Shown in pieces: positions 29,952 to 37,587 of a DNA stretch of 49,193 bases. The position numbers and the translations under genes were made by a program. Position 1 is the first letter of the stretch, and every line of letters begins with the position of its first letter. Source of the DNA: an uncultured Sutterella sp. (GTDB lineage: Bacteria > Pseudomonadota > Gammaproteobacteria > Burkholderiales > Burkholderiaceae_F); NCBI GenBank assembly GCA_905198475.1, contig CAJKCQ010000008.1, forward strand, positions 1 to 49,193, written 5' to 3'. Below the pieces are notes generated by a model. That model worked only from the letters and a program-made list of their open reading frames with translations. It did no database searches and had not been told where the DNA came from.

Positions 29952-30539
29952 TTAGTTCTCTCCCTTCTTGTCCACGAGGCGCGTCCAGGCGGCGCGCGCT
30001 CCGCGCCCCGAGGCGCCGCGCCGGGCGGTCGCATAGGTGCGCGCGGTGCCGCCCGACTTCTCCAGGGCGCGCAGCTTCATCATGCTCGCCGCGCAGAGTG
30101 CGCAGGCGAGCGCGTCAGCTTCGTCGGTGCGGGGCGTTTGGTCGAGCCCGAGGAGCCGCACGACCATCGTCTGCACCATCTCCTTGTCGGCGCGCCCCGA
30201 TCCCGTCACGGACTGCTTGATTTCGCTCGGCGTGAACTCCTCGACGGCGAGGCCCGCAAGGTCGGCCGCGCAGAGGGCCGCCCCGCGCGCCTCGCCGAGC
30301 AGAAGCGTGCTCTGCGGGTTGACGTTCACGAAGACCCGTTCGCAGGCGGCGGCCGTGGGCGCATGCTCGGCGATCACGCGGGCGAGCTCGCGGGCGATGT
30401 GCCCGAGGCGCGCCGACACCTCGCCCTTGGGCGGGTCGATCACGCCCGAGGCGACGCGCCGGCAGCGGCCGCCTTCGACCTCCAGAACGCCCCAGCCGGT
30501 GTGGTTGAGGCCCGGGTCGATCCCGAGGATGCGCACCAT
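29952..30539 (-). CDS. ruvC: Holliday junction resolvase RuvC
   Basis: RuvC cuts Holliday junctions symmetrically. The 195-residue protein begins MVRILGIDPGLNHTGWG with Asp8, then Glu67 (AACERVF) and the Asp139/Asp142 pair (TDEADALACA), matching the four E. coli catalytic carboxylates Asp7, Glu66, Asp138 and Asp141 by position. The VNPQSTLLLGEARGAAL segment is also family-typical. It begins only 11 bases after the ffh stop, so it appears cotranscribed with ffh. The last 40 residues are basic and variable. Confidence 0.97.
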   Translation of the reverse strand: MVRILGIDPGLNHTGWGVLEVEGGRCRRVASGVIDPPKGEVSARLGHIARELARVIAEHAPTAAACERVFVNVNPQSTLLLGEARGAALCAADLAGLAVEEFTPSEIKQSVTGSGRADKEMVQTMVVRLLGLDQTPRTDEADALACALCAASMMKLRALEKSGGTARTYATARRGASGRGARAAWTRLVDKKGEN

Positions 30540-30550
30540 CTGAGGCGCGC

Positions 30551-31972
30551 TCAGCGGGGCATGCCGGGGAAGCCCCCGCCCATGCCGGGGAAGCCGCCCC
30601 CGAGGCCCGGAATCTTGGAGCCGAGGCCGCCCATCATGCGCATCATCTTGGCGAGGCCGCCCTTCTTCATGCGCTTCATCATCTCCTGGGTCTGCTCGAA
30701 CTGCTTCAGAAGGCGGTTCACCTCCTGCACGGGCACGCCCGCACCGGCGGCGATGCGCTTCTTGCGGCTCGCCTTGATGAGGTCGGGCTTCCTGCGCTCC
30801 TGCGGCGTCATCGAGTCGATGATGCCCATGGTGCGCCGCAGGCTCTTCTGCACGTCCTCGTCCTTCACCTTGCCCGCGGCCTCCTGGAACTGCGCGGGGA
30901 GCTTCTCCATGAGCGAGGAGAAGCTGCCGAAGCTGCCGACCTGCGCCAACTGTGCACGGAAGTCCGAGAGGTCGAACTTGTCGCCCGTGGCGAGCTTCTT
31001 GGCGAGCTTCTCGGCTTCGGCGACGTTGATCGACTTCGTCACGTCCTTCACGAGGCCGACGATGTCGCCCATGCCGAGGATGCGCGAGGCCATCGCCTCG
31101 GGATCGAAGGGCTCGAACCCGGTGAGCTTTTCGGCCGTGCCGATGAACTTGATGGGCTTGCCCGTGACGTGGCGCACGGAGAGCGCCGCGCCGCCGCGGC
31201 TGTCGCCGTCGGCCTTGGTGAGGACGATGCCGGTGAGCGGGAGGCGCTCATTGAAGGCGCGGGCCGTGTTGACCGCGTCCTGACCGAGCATCGCGTCGAT
31301 CACGAAGAGCGTTTCGGCGGGCTTGAGGAAGGCGTTGAGTTCCGCAACCTCCTTCATCATCGCCTCGTCGATCGCGAGGCGGCCCGCCGTATCGACGATG
31401 AGCACGTCGTAGAAGCGCCGGCGCGCCTCGGCGACCGCCCGCGAGGCGATGTCGAGGGGCTTCTCGCCCGTCGCGCTCGGGAACCAGTCGGCGCCCGCCT
31501 GTTCGGTGACGGCCTTGAGCTGTTCGATGGCGGCCGGGCGGTACACGTCGCACGAGACCGTGAGGACCTTCTTCTTCTGGTCGTGCACGAGCCAGCGCGC
31601 GAGCTTGCCCGCGGTCGTGGTCTTGCCCGCGCCCTGCAGGCCCGCGAGAAGAATCACCGCCGGGGGCTGGACGCGGAAGTTGAGCTCGCGCTCGCTCTGC
31701 GGGAGGTCCCCGCCGATGATCGCCGTGAGCTCGCGCTGCACGACGCCCACGAGCGCCTGGCCGGGGTTGAGGTCGCCCACGACCTCCTCGCCCATCGCCT
31801 TTTCCTTGATGCGCGCGAGCACCTCCTTCACGACGGGCAGCGCCACGTCGGCCTCGAGGAGCGCGAGGCGCACTTCGCGCAGCATCTCCTTGGTGTTGGC
31901 TTCGGTGAGGCGCGCCTGGCCGCGCATGGTCTTGACGATCTTGGAAAGCCGCTGGCTGAGTGAATCGAGCAT
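30551..31972 (-). CDS. ffh: signal recognition particle protein Ffh (SRP54)
   Basis: Ffh recognises signal peptides of inner-membrane proteins and delivers ribosomes to FtsY. The 473-residue protein has the N domain (LTEANTKEMLREVRLALLEADV), the GTPase domain (GLQGAGKTTTAGKLA, DVYRPAAIEQL, DTAGRL, TKADGDSRGG) and the methionine-rich M domain with RIAAGAG and MMKRMKKGG. The end has glycine/proline/methionine repeats (GGGFPGMGGGFPGMP). ATG 31972 gives the family start MLDSLSQRLSKIVKTMRG. I see no 4.5S RNA gene in the window. It is divergent from the YpjD-like gene, the same neighbour as in E. coli. Confidence 0.97.
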   Translation of the reverse strand: MLDSLSQRLSKIVKTMRGQARLTEANTKEMLREVRLALLEADVALPVVKEVLARIKEKAMGEEVVGDLNPGQALVGVVQRELTAIIGGDLPQSERELNFRVQPPAVILLAGLQGAGKTTTAGKLARWLVHDQKKKVLTVSCDVYRPAAIEQLKAVTEQAGADWFPSATGEKPLDIASRAVAEARRRFYDVLIVDTAGRLAIDEAMMKEVAELNAFLKPAETLFVIDAMLGQDAVNTARAFNERLPLTGIVLTKADGDSRGGAALSVRHVTGKPIKFIGTAEKLTGFEPFDPEAMASRILGMGDIVGLVKDVTKSINVAEAEKLAKKLATGDKFDLSDFRAQLAQVGSFGSFSSLMEKLPAQFQEAAGKVKDEDVQKSLRRTMGIIDSMTPQERRKPDLIKASRKKRIAAGAGVPVQEVNRLLKQFEQTQEMMKRMKKGGLAKMMRMMGGLGSKIPGLGGGFPGMGGGFPGMPR

Positions 31973-32423
31973 GTGTCTGGACGCTGATGATGAGGTTCGG
32001 GCCGCCCGGGGCGCCTGAGAGCGCGCTCCCGGAAGGGCGGCCTGCAAAAGGAATTCCTTCGGCCTCCCGGTCTGGGGGCCGCGCAGTCGAAGAGAAGGTC
32101 GTGCCGGGCGGCCGTGCCGGGCGCGCATTCCGAGAATGCGCGGCGGGGAGGCGAATCCATCATTTTAAAAGAGCACCGCGGGGTTTTGGACGCGCTTGAG
32201 CGCCCTTCCCGCCGGGCGCGCCCCGAGGTCTTTCAGCGCGCTCTAAGGCGCGGCCGTAGAATGAAGCAGCCGCCCTCCGGATCTCCGGGGAGGCCCCGCG
32301 CGCCCCCGCCGGGCGCGGGACTTCTTTGGAGGACGGAGGACCCGAAAACATTCCAACGGACGGCGAAGCGCACGCGCGCACGACCTCCCTCAAGCCCATC
32401 TGCGACCCGCAACGGATCAACTC
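31973..32423. other. divergent ffh/YpjD intergenic region
   Basis: This 451-base gap holds no coding sequence I can support. Two -10-like words stand out: TAAAAT on the minus strand (32167-32162), suited to ffh, and TAGAAT on the plus strand (32257-32262), suited to the YpjD-like gene with a leader of about 155 bases. Neither has a convincing -35. No SRP RNA signature (the GGAAGGAAGCAG type) is visible. Confidence 0.35.
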
Positions 32424-33233
32424 ATGTCAGTGCTTCTCATCTCAACCGGTTTCGCCGCGATCCTTTATCTGCTCGCCGGCATCGCCATTCTGAGCGCGAT
32501 GAAGAAGGGCGCGGACGCGAAGGCCTCGAGCCTGCTGCGTTGGCCCGTCGTGCTCGGCCTCGTGCTGCACGGGTGGGCGATCCAGGGCGAGATGTTCCAA
32601 CCCGAGGCCGTGCACTTCGGCTTCGGCTACGCCGTCTCGGTGATGTTCTTCCTCGCGGTGCTCGTCCTGCTCATCGAATCCTGGGTGCACCGCCTGCACG
32701 CGCAGTTCGGCATCATCCTCATCGCGGCGGCCTTCGGCGCGGTCTTCCCGGTGATCTTCCCCGGCACGGCGCTCCCGGCGGCGGACTGGACGGCGCTCTT
32801 CCGCTGGCACCTCCTCACCGCCCTCGGCGCCTACAGCTTCATGACGATCGCCCTCGTGCACGCGGTCCTCATGTCGATGCAGAACCGCCACCTCAAGTCG
32901 CCCGGCGTCGGCAACGGCTTCCTCGACTCGCTCCCCGGCCTCGTCGTGATGGAGCGCATCTTCTTCCGCATCGTCGCCTGCGGGTTCGCGCTCCTCACGG
33001 CCGTGCTCGTGATGGGCGCCTGCGTGACGAAGGACACCCACGGGGTCTACTTCCTCTTCGACCACAAGATGACCCTCACGTGGATTTCGTGGATCGTCTT
33101 CGGGGTGCTCCTCCTCGGCCGCGTCTTCGCCGGCTGGCGCGCCCGCACGGCGCTGCGCCTCTTCTGGGCGGGCTTCATCGTCTTCGTGGTCGCCTACTTC
33201 GGCTACAGCTTCATTCTGGAAGTCTTGCGCTGA
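32424..33233 (+). CDS. CcsA/YpjD-family cytochrome c assembly membrane protein
   Basis: The 269-residue protein is almost wholly hydrophobic, with about eight predicted helices. It resembles the cytochrome c assembly CcsA/HemX-like group, known in proteobacteria as YpjD: histidines at HGWAIQGEM (near 54), WHLLTALGAYSFMTIALVHAVLM (near 128) and DHKMTLTWISWIVFG (near 213), with a late tryptophan-rich patch. Such proteins are thought to handle haem; the exact role of YpjD is not settled. Its place, divergent from ffh, matches E. coli ypjD. The stop is 21 bases from the next gene. Confidence 0.85.
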   Translation: MSVLLISTGFAAILYLLAGIAILSAMKKGADAKASSLLRWPVVLGLVLHGWAIQGEMFQPEAVHFGFGYAVSVMFFLAVLVLLIESWVHRLHAQFGIILIAAAFGAVFPVIFPGTALPAADWTALFRWHLLTALGAYSFMTIALVHAVLMSMQNRHLKSPGVGNGFLDSLPGLVVMERIFFRIVACGFALLTAVLVMGACVTKDTHGVYFLFDHKMTLTWISWIVFGVLLLGRVFAGWRARTALRLFWAGFIVFVVAYFGYSFILEVLR

Positions 33234-33254
33234 CCGTTCTGAGGGACGCCATTC

Positions 33255-33536
33255 ATGAGCCGCATCCTCTTCTTTCTCGGCATCTTCCTCATCATCGGCA
33301 TCGCCTGGGCGGTGACGCGCCGCCGCCAGGCGCTCTCGATCAAGGAGCGCGATGAGCTCGATGAGCTGCGCCGCAACGAGCGCGTGCGCAAGAAGGCCGC
33401 CGCGCAGATCGGCGAGCCGATGGAGCGCTGCGAGGAGTGCGGGGTCTTCTTCCCACGCCGCGACGCCGTACGCCGCGGCGCCCGCGTCTATTGCTCGGCG
33501 CGCTGCCGCGACGCGGCCGAAAAGCGCGGCGAATGA
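33255..33536 (+). CDS. PP0621-family small membrane protein with Cys motif
   Basis: A 93-residue protein with one N-terminal helix (about residues 3-20), a charged coil (about 25-52) and a C-terminal zinc-ribbon-like site: CEECG and, about 20 residues on, CSARC (CxxC...CxxxC). This combination and the position next to ampD match the PP0621 family, of unknown function. The last four bases overlap the ampD start, implying coupled translation. Confidence 0.8.
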   Translation: MSRILFFLGIFLIIGIAWAVTRRRQALSIKERDELDELRRNERVRKKAAAQIGEPMERCEECGVFFPRRDAVRRGARVYCSARCRDAAEKRGE

Positions 33537-34150
33537 CCTCCGGCGCCGCGCCCTCCGGGTGGTTCGCGGGGGTGACGCACCGCCCGAGCCCCCACGTGGA
33601 CGACCGCCCGGCGGGCGAAGCCGTCACGGTCGCGGTTGTGCACTACATTTCGCTTCCCGCGGGCCGCTTCGGCGGCGATGAGGTGGACCGCCTCTTCATG
33701 GGGACGCTTGGGGATTCGCTCCCGGGCTGGGAATCCCTCGCGGGCCTGCGGGTCTCGAGCCACTTCTTCATCCGCCGCACGGGCGAGACCATCCAGTACG
33801 CCGACGTCTTCCGCCGCGCCTGGCACGCGGGGCTCTCGAACTTCCGGGGGCGCAACGCCGTGAACGACTTCTCGGTCGGCATCGAGCTCGAAGGCTGGGG
33901 CGAGGGGCCCTTCGAAGACGCGCAGTATGCGGCGCTCGAAGCGCTTCTCCACCGCCTCAAGGCGCTCCTGCCGCTGCAGTACGTCACCGGCCACGAGACG
34001 ATCGCTCCGGGGCGAAAGGCCGATCCCGGCCCCTTCTTCGACTGGGAGCGGCTCGAGCGGGGGCTGCCCGCGGGCGTCGCGGCGGCGCATGCGGCTGAGG
34101 ACTGCGACCGCGTGATGCTCGCGCGGCGCGCGGCCGAGCTCGCCCGCTGA
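33533..34150 (+). CDS. ampD: 1,6-anhydro-N-acetylmuramyl-L-alanine amidase AmpD
   Basis: AmpD cuts the stem peptide from anhydro-muropeptides in the cytoplasm and so lowers AmpR-dependent beta-lactamase induction where AmpR exists. The 205-residue protein carries the three zinc ligands His37 (VVHYISLP), His154 (TGHETIAPGRK) and Asp164 (ADPGPFFDW), matching the E. coli ligands by position. SSHFFIRRTGETIQYAD and GIELEGW are also typical. ATG 33533 overlaps the previous stop. A further 20 residues lie beyond the enzyme core. It may share pathway roles with mpl downstream (40.6 kb). Confidence 0.95.
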   Translation: MTSGAAPSGWFAGVTHRPSPHVDDRPAGEAVTVAVVHYISLPAGRFGGDEVDRLFMGTLGDSLPGWESLAGLRVSSHFFIRRTGETIQYADVFRRAWHAGLSNFRGRNAVNDFSVGIELEGWGEGPFEDAQYAALEALLHRLKALLPLQYVTGHETIAPGRKADPGPFFDWERLERGLPAGVAAAHAAEDCDRVMLARRAAELAR

Positions 34151-34187
34151 AGGTCTGTCAAAGGTCCGGTTCTGCCTACGCGCCCTT

Positions 34188-34196
34188 TGGCATAAT
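34188..34196 (+). promoter_or_regulatory. extended -10 promoter for yggT-like gene
   Basis: TGGCATAAT is a TGn-type extended -10 with hexamer CATAAT (5 of 6 matches). No clear -35 sits 17 bases upstream. The hexamer overlaps an ATG at 34195, which argues that translation begins at the later ATG 34237. Confidence 0.55.
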
Positions 34197-34236
34197 GGGC
34201 GCACTTTCCATTCCACCAGACAAAACGGCTAGGCTC

Positions 34237-34788
34237 ATGCTCGCAACGGCTCTTCAATACGTGCTCGGCATCCTCTTCGGCTTTTTCGGCGCAGTGCTGC
34301 TGCTGCGGGCCTGGCTCTACTACTGGGCGCTTTCGCCGCGCCATCCGCTCTGCGAGCTCACGGCGCGCATCACCGACTGGATGGTCGCGCCGATTTCGAA
34401 GGTGCTGCGCCGTCGCCGCGGCATCGACTGGGCGTCGCTCGCCGCAGCGCTCTTCACGGCCTTCGTCGCCGTGCTCGTGCACCGCACCGTGGGGCAGCTC
34501 CCCGCGACGCCCGTGGGGCTCCTGATCGCGCCCTTCGCGATGCTGCTGCGCTGGGCGCTCGAGATGATCTCCTGGGGCGCCATCATCTGGGCGGTGATGA
34601 GCTGGATGAACCGCGGCCACCCGATGACCTACACGCTCGCGATGCTGATCGACCCGTTCCTGCGGCCCATCCGCCGGTTCCTGCCGACCTTCCGCGGGAT
34701 CGACTTCTCGCCCCTCGTGCTGATCGTCATCACGAACGTGCTCCTGATGTTCGTGGTGCCGCTCTCGCGCGGCTTCATCGTTCTTTGA
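34237..34788 (+). CDS. YggT-family membrane protein
   Basis: The 183-residue protein is a two-repeat YggT protein: helices near residues 5-25 and 65-85 and again near 105-130 and 155-180. The two repeats share a short pattern (HPLCELTARITDWMVAPISKVL and NRGHPMTYTLAMLIDPFLRPIRRFLP). YggT is linked to osmotic tolerance and division in other bacteria, without a known mechanism. I chose ATG 34237 because the earlier in-frame ATG 34195 lies inside a promoter. Its stop is four bases from that of the convergent PfkB gene. Confidence 0.85.
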   Translation: MLATALQYVLGILFGFFGAVLLLRAWLYYWALSPRHPLCELTARITDWMVAPISKVLRRRRGIDWASLAAALFTAFVAVLVHRTVGQLPATPVGLLIAPFAMLLRWALEMISWGAIIWAVMSWMNRGHPMTYTLAMLIDPFLRPIRRFLPTFRGIDFSPLVLIVITNVLLMFVVPLSRGFIVL

Positions 34789-34792
34789 GCCC

Positions 34793-35746
34793 TCAGAAGG
34801 GCGCCGCCCCCCACATGCCTTCGTAGTCCCGCCTCGCGCGCTCGAGCGTGAGGGGGTAGTCCTGTGCGTTCGGGCCCGCCACCTTCGCCGCCGCCGTGAC
34901 GGCGCCGAGGCGCGCCGCCTCGAGGAACCCGAGCCCGCGGTCGAGCCCGAAGAGCAATCCCCCGCGCATCGCGTCGCCCGCGCCCACGGCGCTCTGCGCG
35001 CGCACCCGCAGGGGGGCGATGAAGTGCGGCTTCGCTTCCCCCGGCAGGTGGAGGTCCGCCCCGCGCCCGCCGTGGGTCTGGAGCGCCACCTTGCCGCGCT
35101 GCGCCGCCCCTGCGGCGTCGATTCCGGTGCGCTGAGCGAAGGCCTCCGCCTCATAGTCCGAGTAGGCGATGCCGAAGGCGCCCTCGAGGAGCATCGTGAG
35201 CTCATCGGGCGAAAAGAGCGGCAGCTCCTGCCCGACGTCGAAGAGATAGGGCACGCCCCGCGCCGTGCATTCGCGTGCGGCGTTGAGGGTCGTTTCGCGC
35301 CCGCCAGGCGCGAGCACGGCCCAGGAGGGTCGAAGCGCGCGATGGTCGGCGCCGCGCGGCCAGGGGACCTCGCGGGAGCGGTCCATCGCGCCCGGATGGA
35401 AGGCCGCGAGCTGCGCGCCCGCGGCGTCCGTGAAGATCACGCACTGCGCGGTGAAGGCGTCTTCGAGCCGTCCGATGCCGGCCGTGGAGATGCCGAGGGC
35501 TTCAAAGCGCTCGAGGTACGCCCCGCCGTCCGCGCCCACCGCGCCCCAGAGGACGGGGTCGCCGCCCAAGCGCCTCACGGCGACGGCGATGTTGGCGCCG
35601 CACCCGCCGAAGTCGCGGCGCATGCCGCGGGTGAGGAAGGTCGTGTTGAGGTGCGAGAGGTCGCTCCCCGCGAGGCGCTCCTCAAAGCGTCCCTCGTGCG
35701 TGAAGACCGTGTCGTAGGCGACTGCGCCCGTGATGAGGACCGTCAT
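34793..35746 (-). CDS. PfkB-family carbohydrate kinase
   Basis: A 317-residue ribokinase/adenosine-kinase-type enzyme. PfkB signature 1 is visible as FGGCGANIAVAVRRLGGDP at residues 46-64, and signature 2 as SAVGAGDAMRGGLLFGL from 252, with the GAGD anion hole at 255-258 holding the catalytic Asp258. The start ITGAVAYDTVFTHEGRF fits the adenosine-kinase-like branch. The substrate cannot be told from sequence. Its start overlaps the stop of the DUF3426 gene (35746), so it is the last gene of the acc-prmA unit as read here. Confidence 0.85.
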   Translation of the reverse strand: MTVLITGAVAYDTVFTHEGRFEERLAGSDLSHLNTTFLTRGMRRDFGGCGANIAVAVRRLGGDPVLWGAVGADGGAYLERFEALGISTAGIGRLEDAFTAQCVIFTDAAGAQLAAFHPGAMDRSREVPWPRGADHRALRPSWAVLAPGGRETTLNAARECTARGVPYLFDVGQELPLFSPDELTMLLEGAFGIAYSDYEAEAFAQRTGIDAAGAAQRGKVALQTHGGRGADLHLPGEAKPHFIAPLRVRAQSAVGAGDAMRGGLLFGLDRGLGFLEAARLGAVTAAAKVAGPNAQDYPLTLERARRDYEGMWGAAPF

Positions 35747-36516
35747 CAGCGGCCTTCGTCCGCCGCCACCGGACGCACGGAGGCTTCCGAAGCGTCGTGC
35801 GGGAGCGTCGTCTTGAAGCGGACCTCGGCCTTGACGGACGCGCCGGCGGGGAGCACCGCGGGCTTCTGCGGGAAGCCGTACTGGGCGGGTTCGAGCACGC
35901 TCGTCACGAGCACTTCGCCCGCCGGATCGAGGAGCTTCACCTCAAGCACGGGGAGTGCCTGCGGGTGCGCCGAGGCGTTCACGATCGTCGCGTGGAGCAC
36001 CGGACGGCGGAACCCGAGCTCCGGGTCCTCGTCGAGCGTGCCGCTCGTGCGGAAGGCCGAGACGTCGCGCCACACGAAGCCCGGGCAGGGGACCTTGGCG
36101 CAGACGTTCTCGTAGACGGGCCGTAGGAAGGGCGCCTGAGCGAGCACGAACTCATGCATCATCAGGAAGGCGCTCGCGCAGGCTGCGGCCGTACAGACGA
36201 GAAGGACGAGGAGGAGGAGAAAGGCCTTCACGGGCGAGCGCTTCGGGACGTAGAGCGCCGCGCGCGGGTCAGCGGAGAATTCCGCCGTGGGCCGGGCGTG
36301 CGCAGCCGACGGCATCGGCGGCACGTCTTCGGGCTCGGCCGCGCGGGCCTCGGCCGTGAGGCGGTCGAGCTCGGCGTCGGGCACCGTCAGGCGCTCGGCC
36401 TTGGCGGCCTCAAAGACGCGCCCGCATCCGCCGCAGCGGTACTGCGGCTCGTTCGCGGTCTTCTCGTCAAGGCGCCAGAGCGCGCCGCAGCCGGGACACT
36501 TGATGATCGTCGCCAT
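35746..36516 (-). CDS. zinc-ribbon / DUF3426 membrane protein
   Basis: The 256-residue protein opens with an MJ0042-type zinc ribbon (CPGCG at residues 7-11 and CGGCG at 28-32). A membrane helix spans about 96-121. The C-terminal half (about 125-250) is a periplasmic beta-rich DUF3426 domain. Function is unknown. The gene lies directly between prmA and the PfkB kinase, an order seen in Burkholderiales, with overlap to the kinase. Confidence 0.9.
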   Translation of the reverse strand: MATIIKCPGCGALWRLDEKTANEPQYRCGGCGRVFEAAKAERLTVPDAELDRLTAEARAAEPEDVPPMPSAAHARPTAEFSADPRAALYVPKRSPVKAFLLLLVLLVCTAAACASAFLMMHEFVLAQAPFLRPVYENVCAKVPCPGFVWRDVSAFRTSGTLDEDPELGFRRPVLHATIVNASAHPQALPVLEVKLLDPAGEVLVTSVLEPAQYGFPQKPAVLPAGASVKAEVRFKTTLPHDASEASVRPVAADEGR

Positions 36517-36552
36517 GTGAAGGCTCCTTCTCCAGGATTGAATCGTCGGACC

Positions 36553-37449
36553 TTATTCGCGGGTACCCGCAAGGCACACCCACCCCTCTTCGGCGCGCCA
36601 GAGTTTCAGGGGCAGCGTCGGATCGGCCGCGCGGTACGCGGCGATCACCTCGTCGGCCTGACGCTCGAGGATGCCCGAAAGAACGAGGCTGCCCTTCGGA
36701 GCGACGTGGCCGAGGAGTGCCGGGGCGAGGAGCTTCAGAGGGTTGGCGAGGATGTTGGCGACCACGACGGGGAAGCGCTCCTCGGGCGTCGCCGAGGGAA
36801 GATGGAAGTCGGCTTCGACGCCGTTTTCCTGAGCGTTCCAACGCGCGGCCTCAACGGCCTGCGGGTCGATGTCCACGCCGCTCACGCGCCCGGCCCCGAG
36901 CTTCTTCGCGCCGATCGCGAGGATGCCCGTGCCGCAGCCGTAGTCGAGGACCGCTTCGCCGCCCCGGAGGTTGTCGTCGAGCCAGTTGAGGCAGAGCCGC
37001 GTCGTCGGATGCGAGCCCGTGCCGAAGGCGACGCCCGGATCAAGGCGCACGACGAGCGCGTCCTTCTCGGGCGGTTCGCTCCAGGACGGAACGATCCAGA
37101 GATGGGGCGAGACGTGGGCGGGCTGGAACTGCGCCTGGGTGATACGCACCCAGTCCTGATCTTCGACGTCGCTCGACTCGATGAGTTCAGGTACGTCGCA
37201 CTTCACGTCGCGGCAGGCCGTTTCAAGCGCGGCCTTGAAGTCGAACCCGTCCTCGGTGAGGACCGAAATGATCGAGCGCGGCCAGGCCTGGGTCTCGGGT
37301 TCGAGCCCCGGTTCGCCGAAGAGCGGCTGCTCGTCGGTGCTGTCGGCGTCGGCGTCTTCGAGAGACGCGGAAAGCGCGCCCGCGTCGAGAAGAAGGTCGG
37401 AGAGCTCTTCGGCCGAGCGCTGGTCGGCGAGGATCTTGTATTCACGCAT
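36553..37449 (-). CDS. prmA: ribosomal protein L11 methyltransferase PrmA
   Basis: PrmA trimethylates several amino groups of ribosomal protein L11. The 298-residue protein has the N-terminal substrate-binding domain, then an AdoMet fold with DPGVAFGTGSHPTTRLCL (near residue 138), VLDYGCGTGILAIGAKKLGA (near 167), GVDIDPQAV, and the NILANPLK active-site motif. Length is as expected. It lies between accC and the DUF3426 gene. A terminator after accC, upstream of prmA, suggests partial uncoupling from accBC. Confidence 0.97.
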   Translation of the reverse strand: MREYKILADQRSAEELSDLLLDAGALSASLEDADADSTDEQPLFGEPGLEPETQAWPRSIISVLTEDGFDFKAALETACRDVKCDVPELIESSDVEDQDWVRITQAQFQPAHVSPHLWIVPSWSEPPEKDALVVRLDPGVAFGTGSHPTTRLCLNWLDDNLRGGEAVLDYGCGTGILAIGAKKLGAGRVSGVDIDPQAVEAARWNAQENGVEADFHLPSATPEERFPVVVANILANPLKLLAPALLGHVAPKGSLVLSGILERQADEVIAAYRAADPTLPLKLWRAEEGWVCLAGTRE

Positions 37450-37508
37450 GGGTCATGCCTCAGGGAGGCGGCGCAGCACAAACGACGGGCGTGCGGCCCC
37501 TCCGGGAG

Positions 37509-37556
37509 AAAAAACAAAAAAAGAGAAGCGGAAACCTCTTCGGGGCCTCCGCTTCT
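37509..37556 (-). terminator. intrinsic terminator after accC
   Basis: On the minus strand AGAAGCGGA (37556-37548) pairs with TCCGCTTCT (37532-37524) around a 15-base loop, followed by TTTTTTTGTTTTTT (37522-37509). This is a textbook terminator between accC and prmA. Confidence 0.85.
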
Positions 37557-37587
37557 TTGGGATTCTAAGGAAGGATGCGCACGGGCG

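Noticed and set aside
31973..32423. 4.5S RNA gene next to ffh
   Set aside because: The conserved SRP loop sequences (GGAAGG/AGCAG-type) are absent on both strands.
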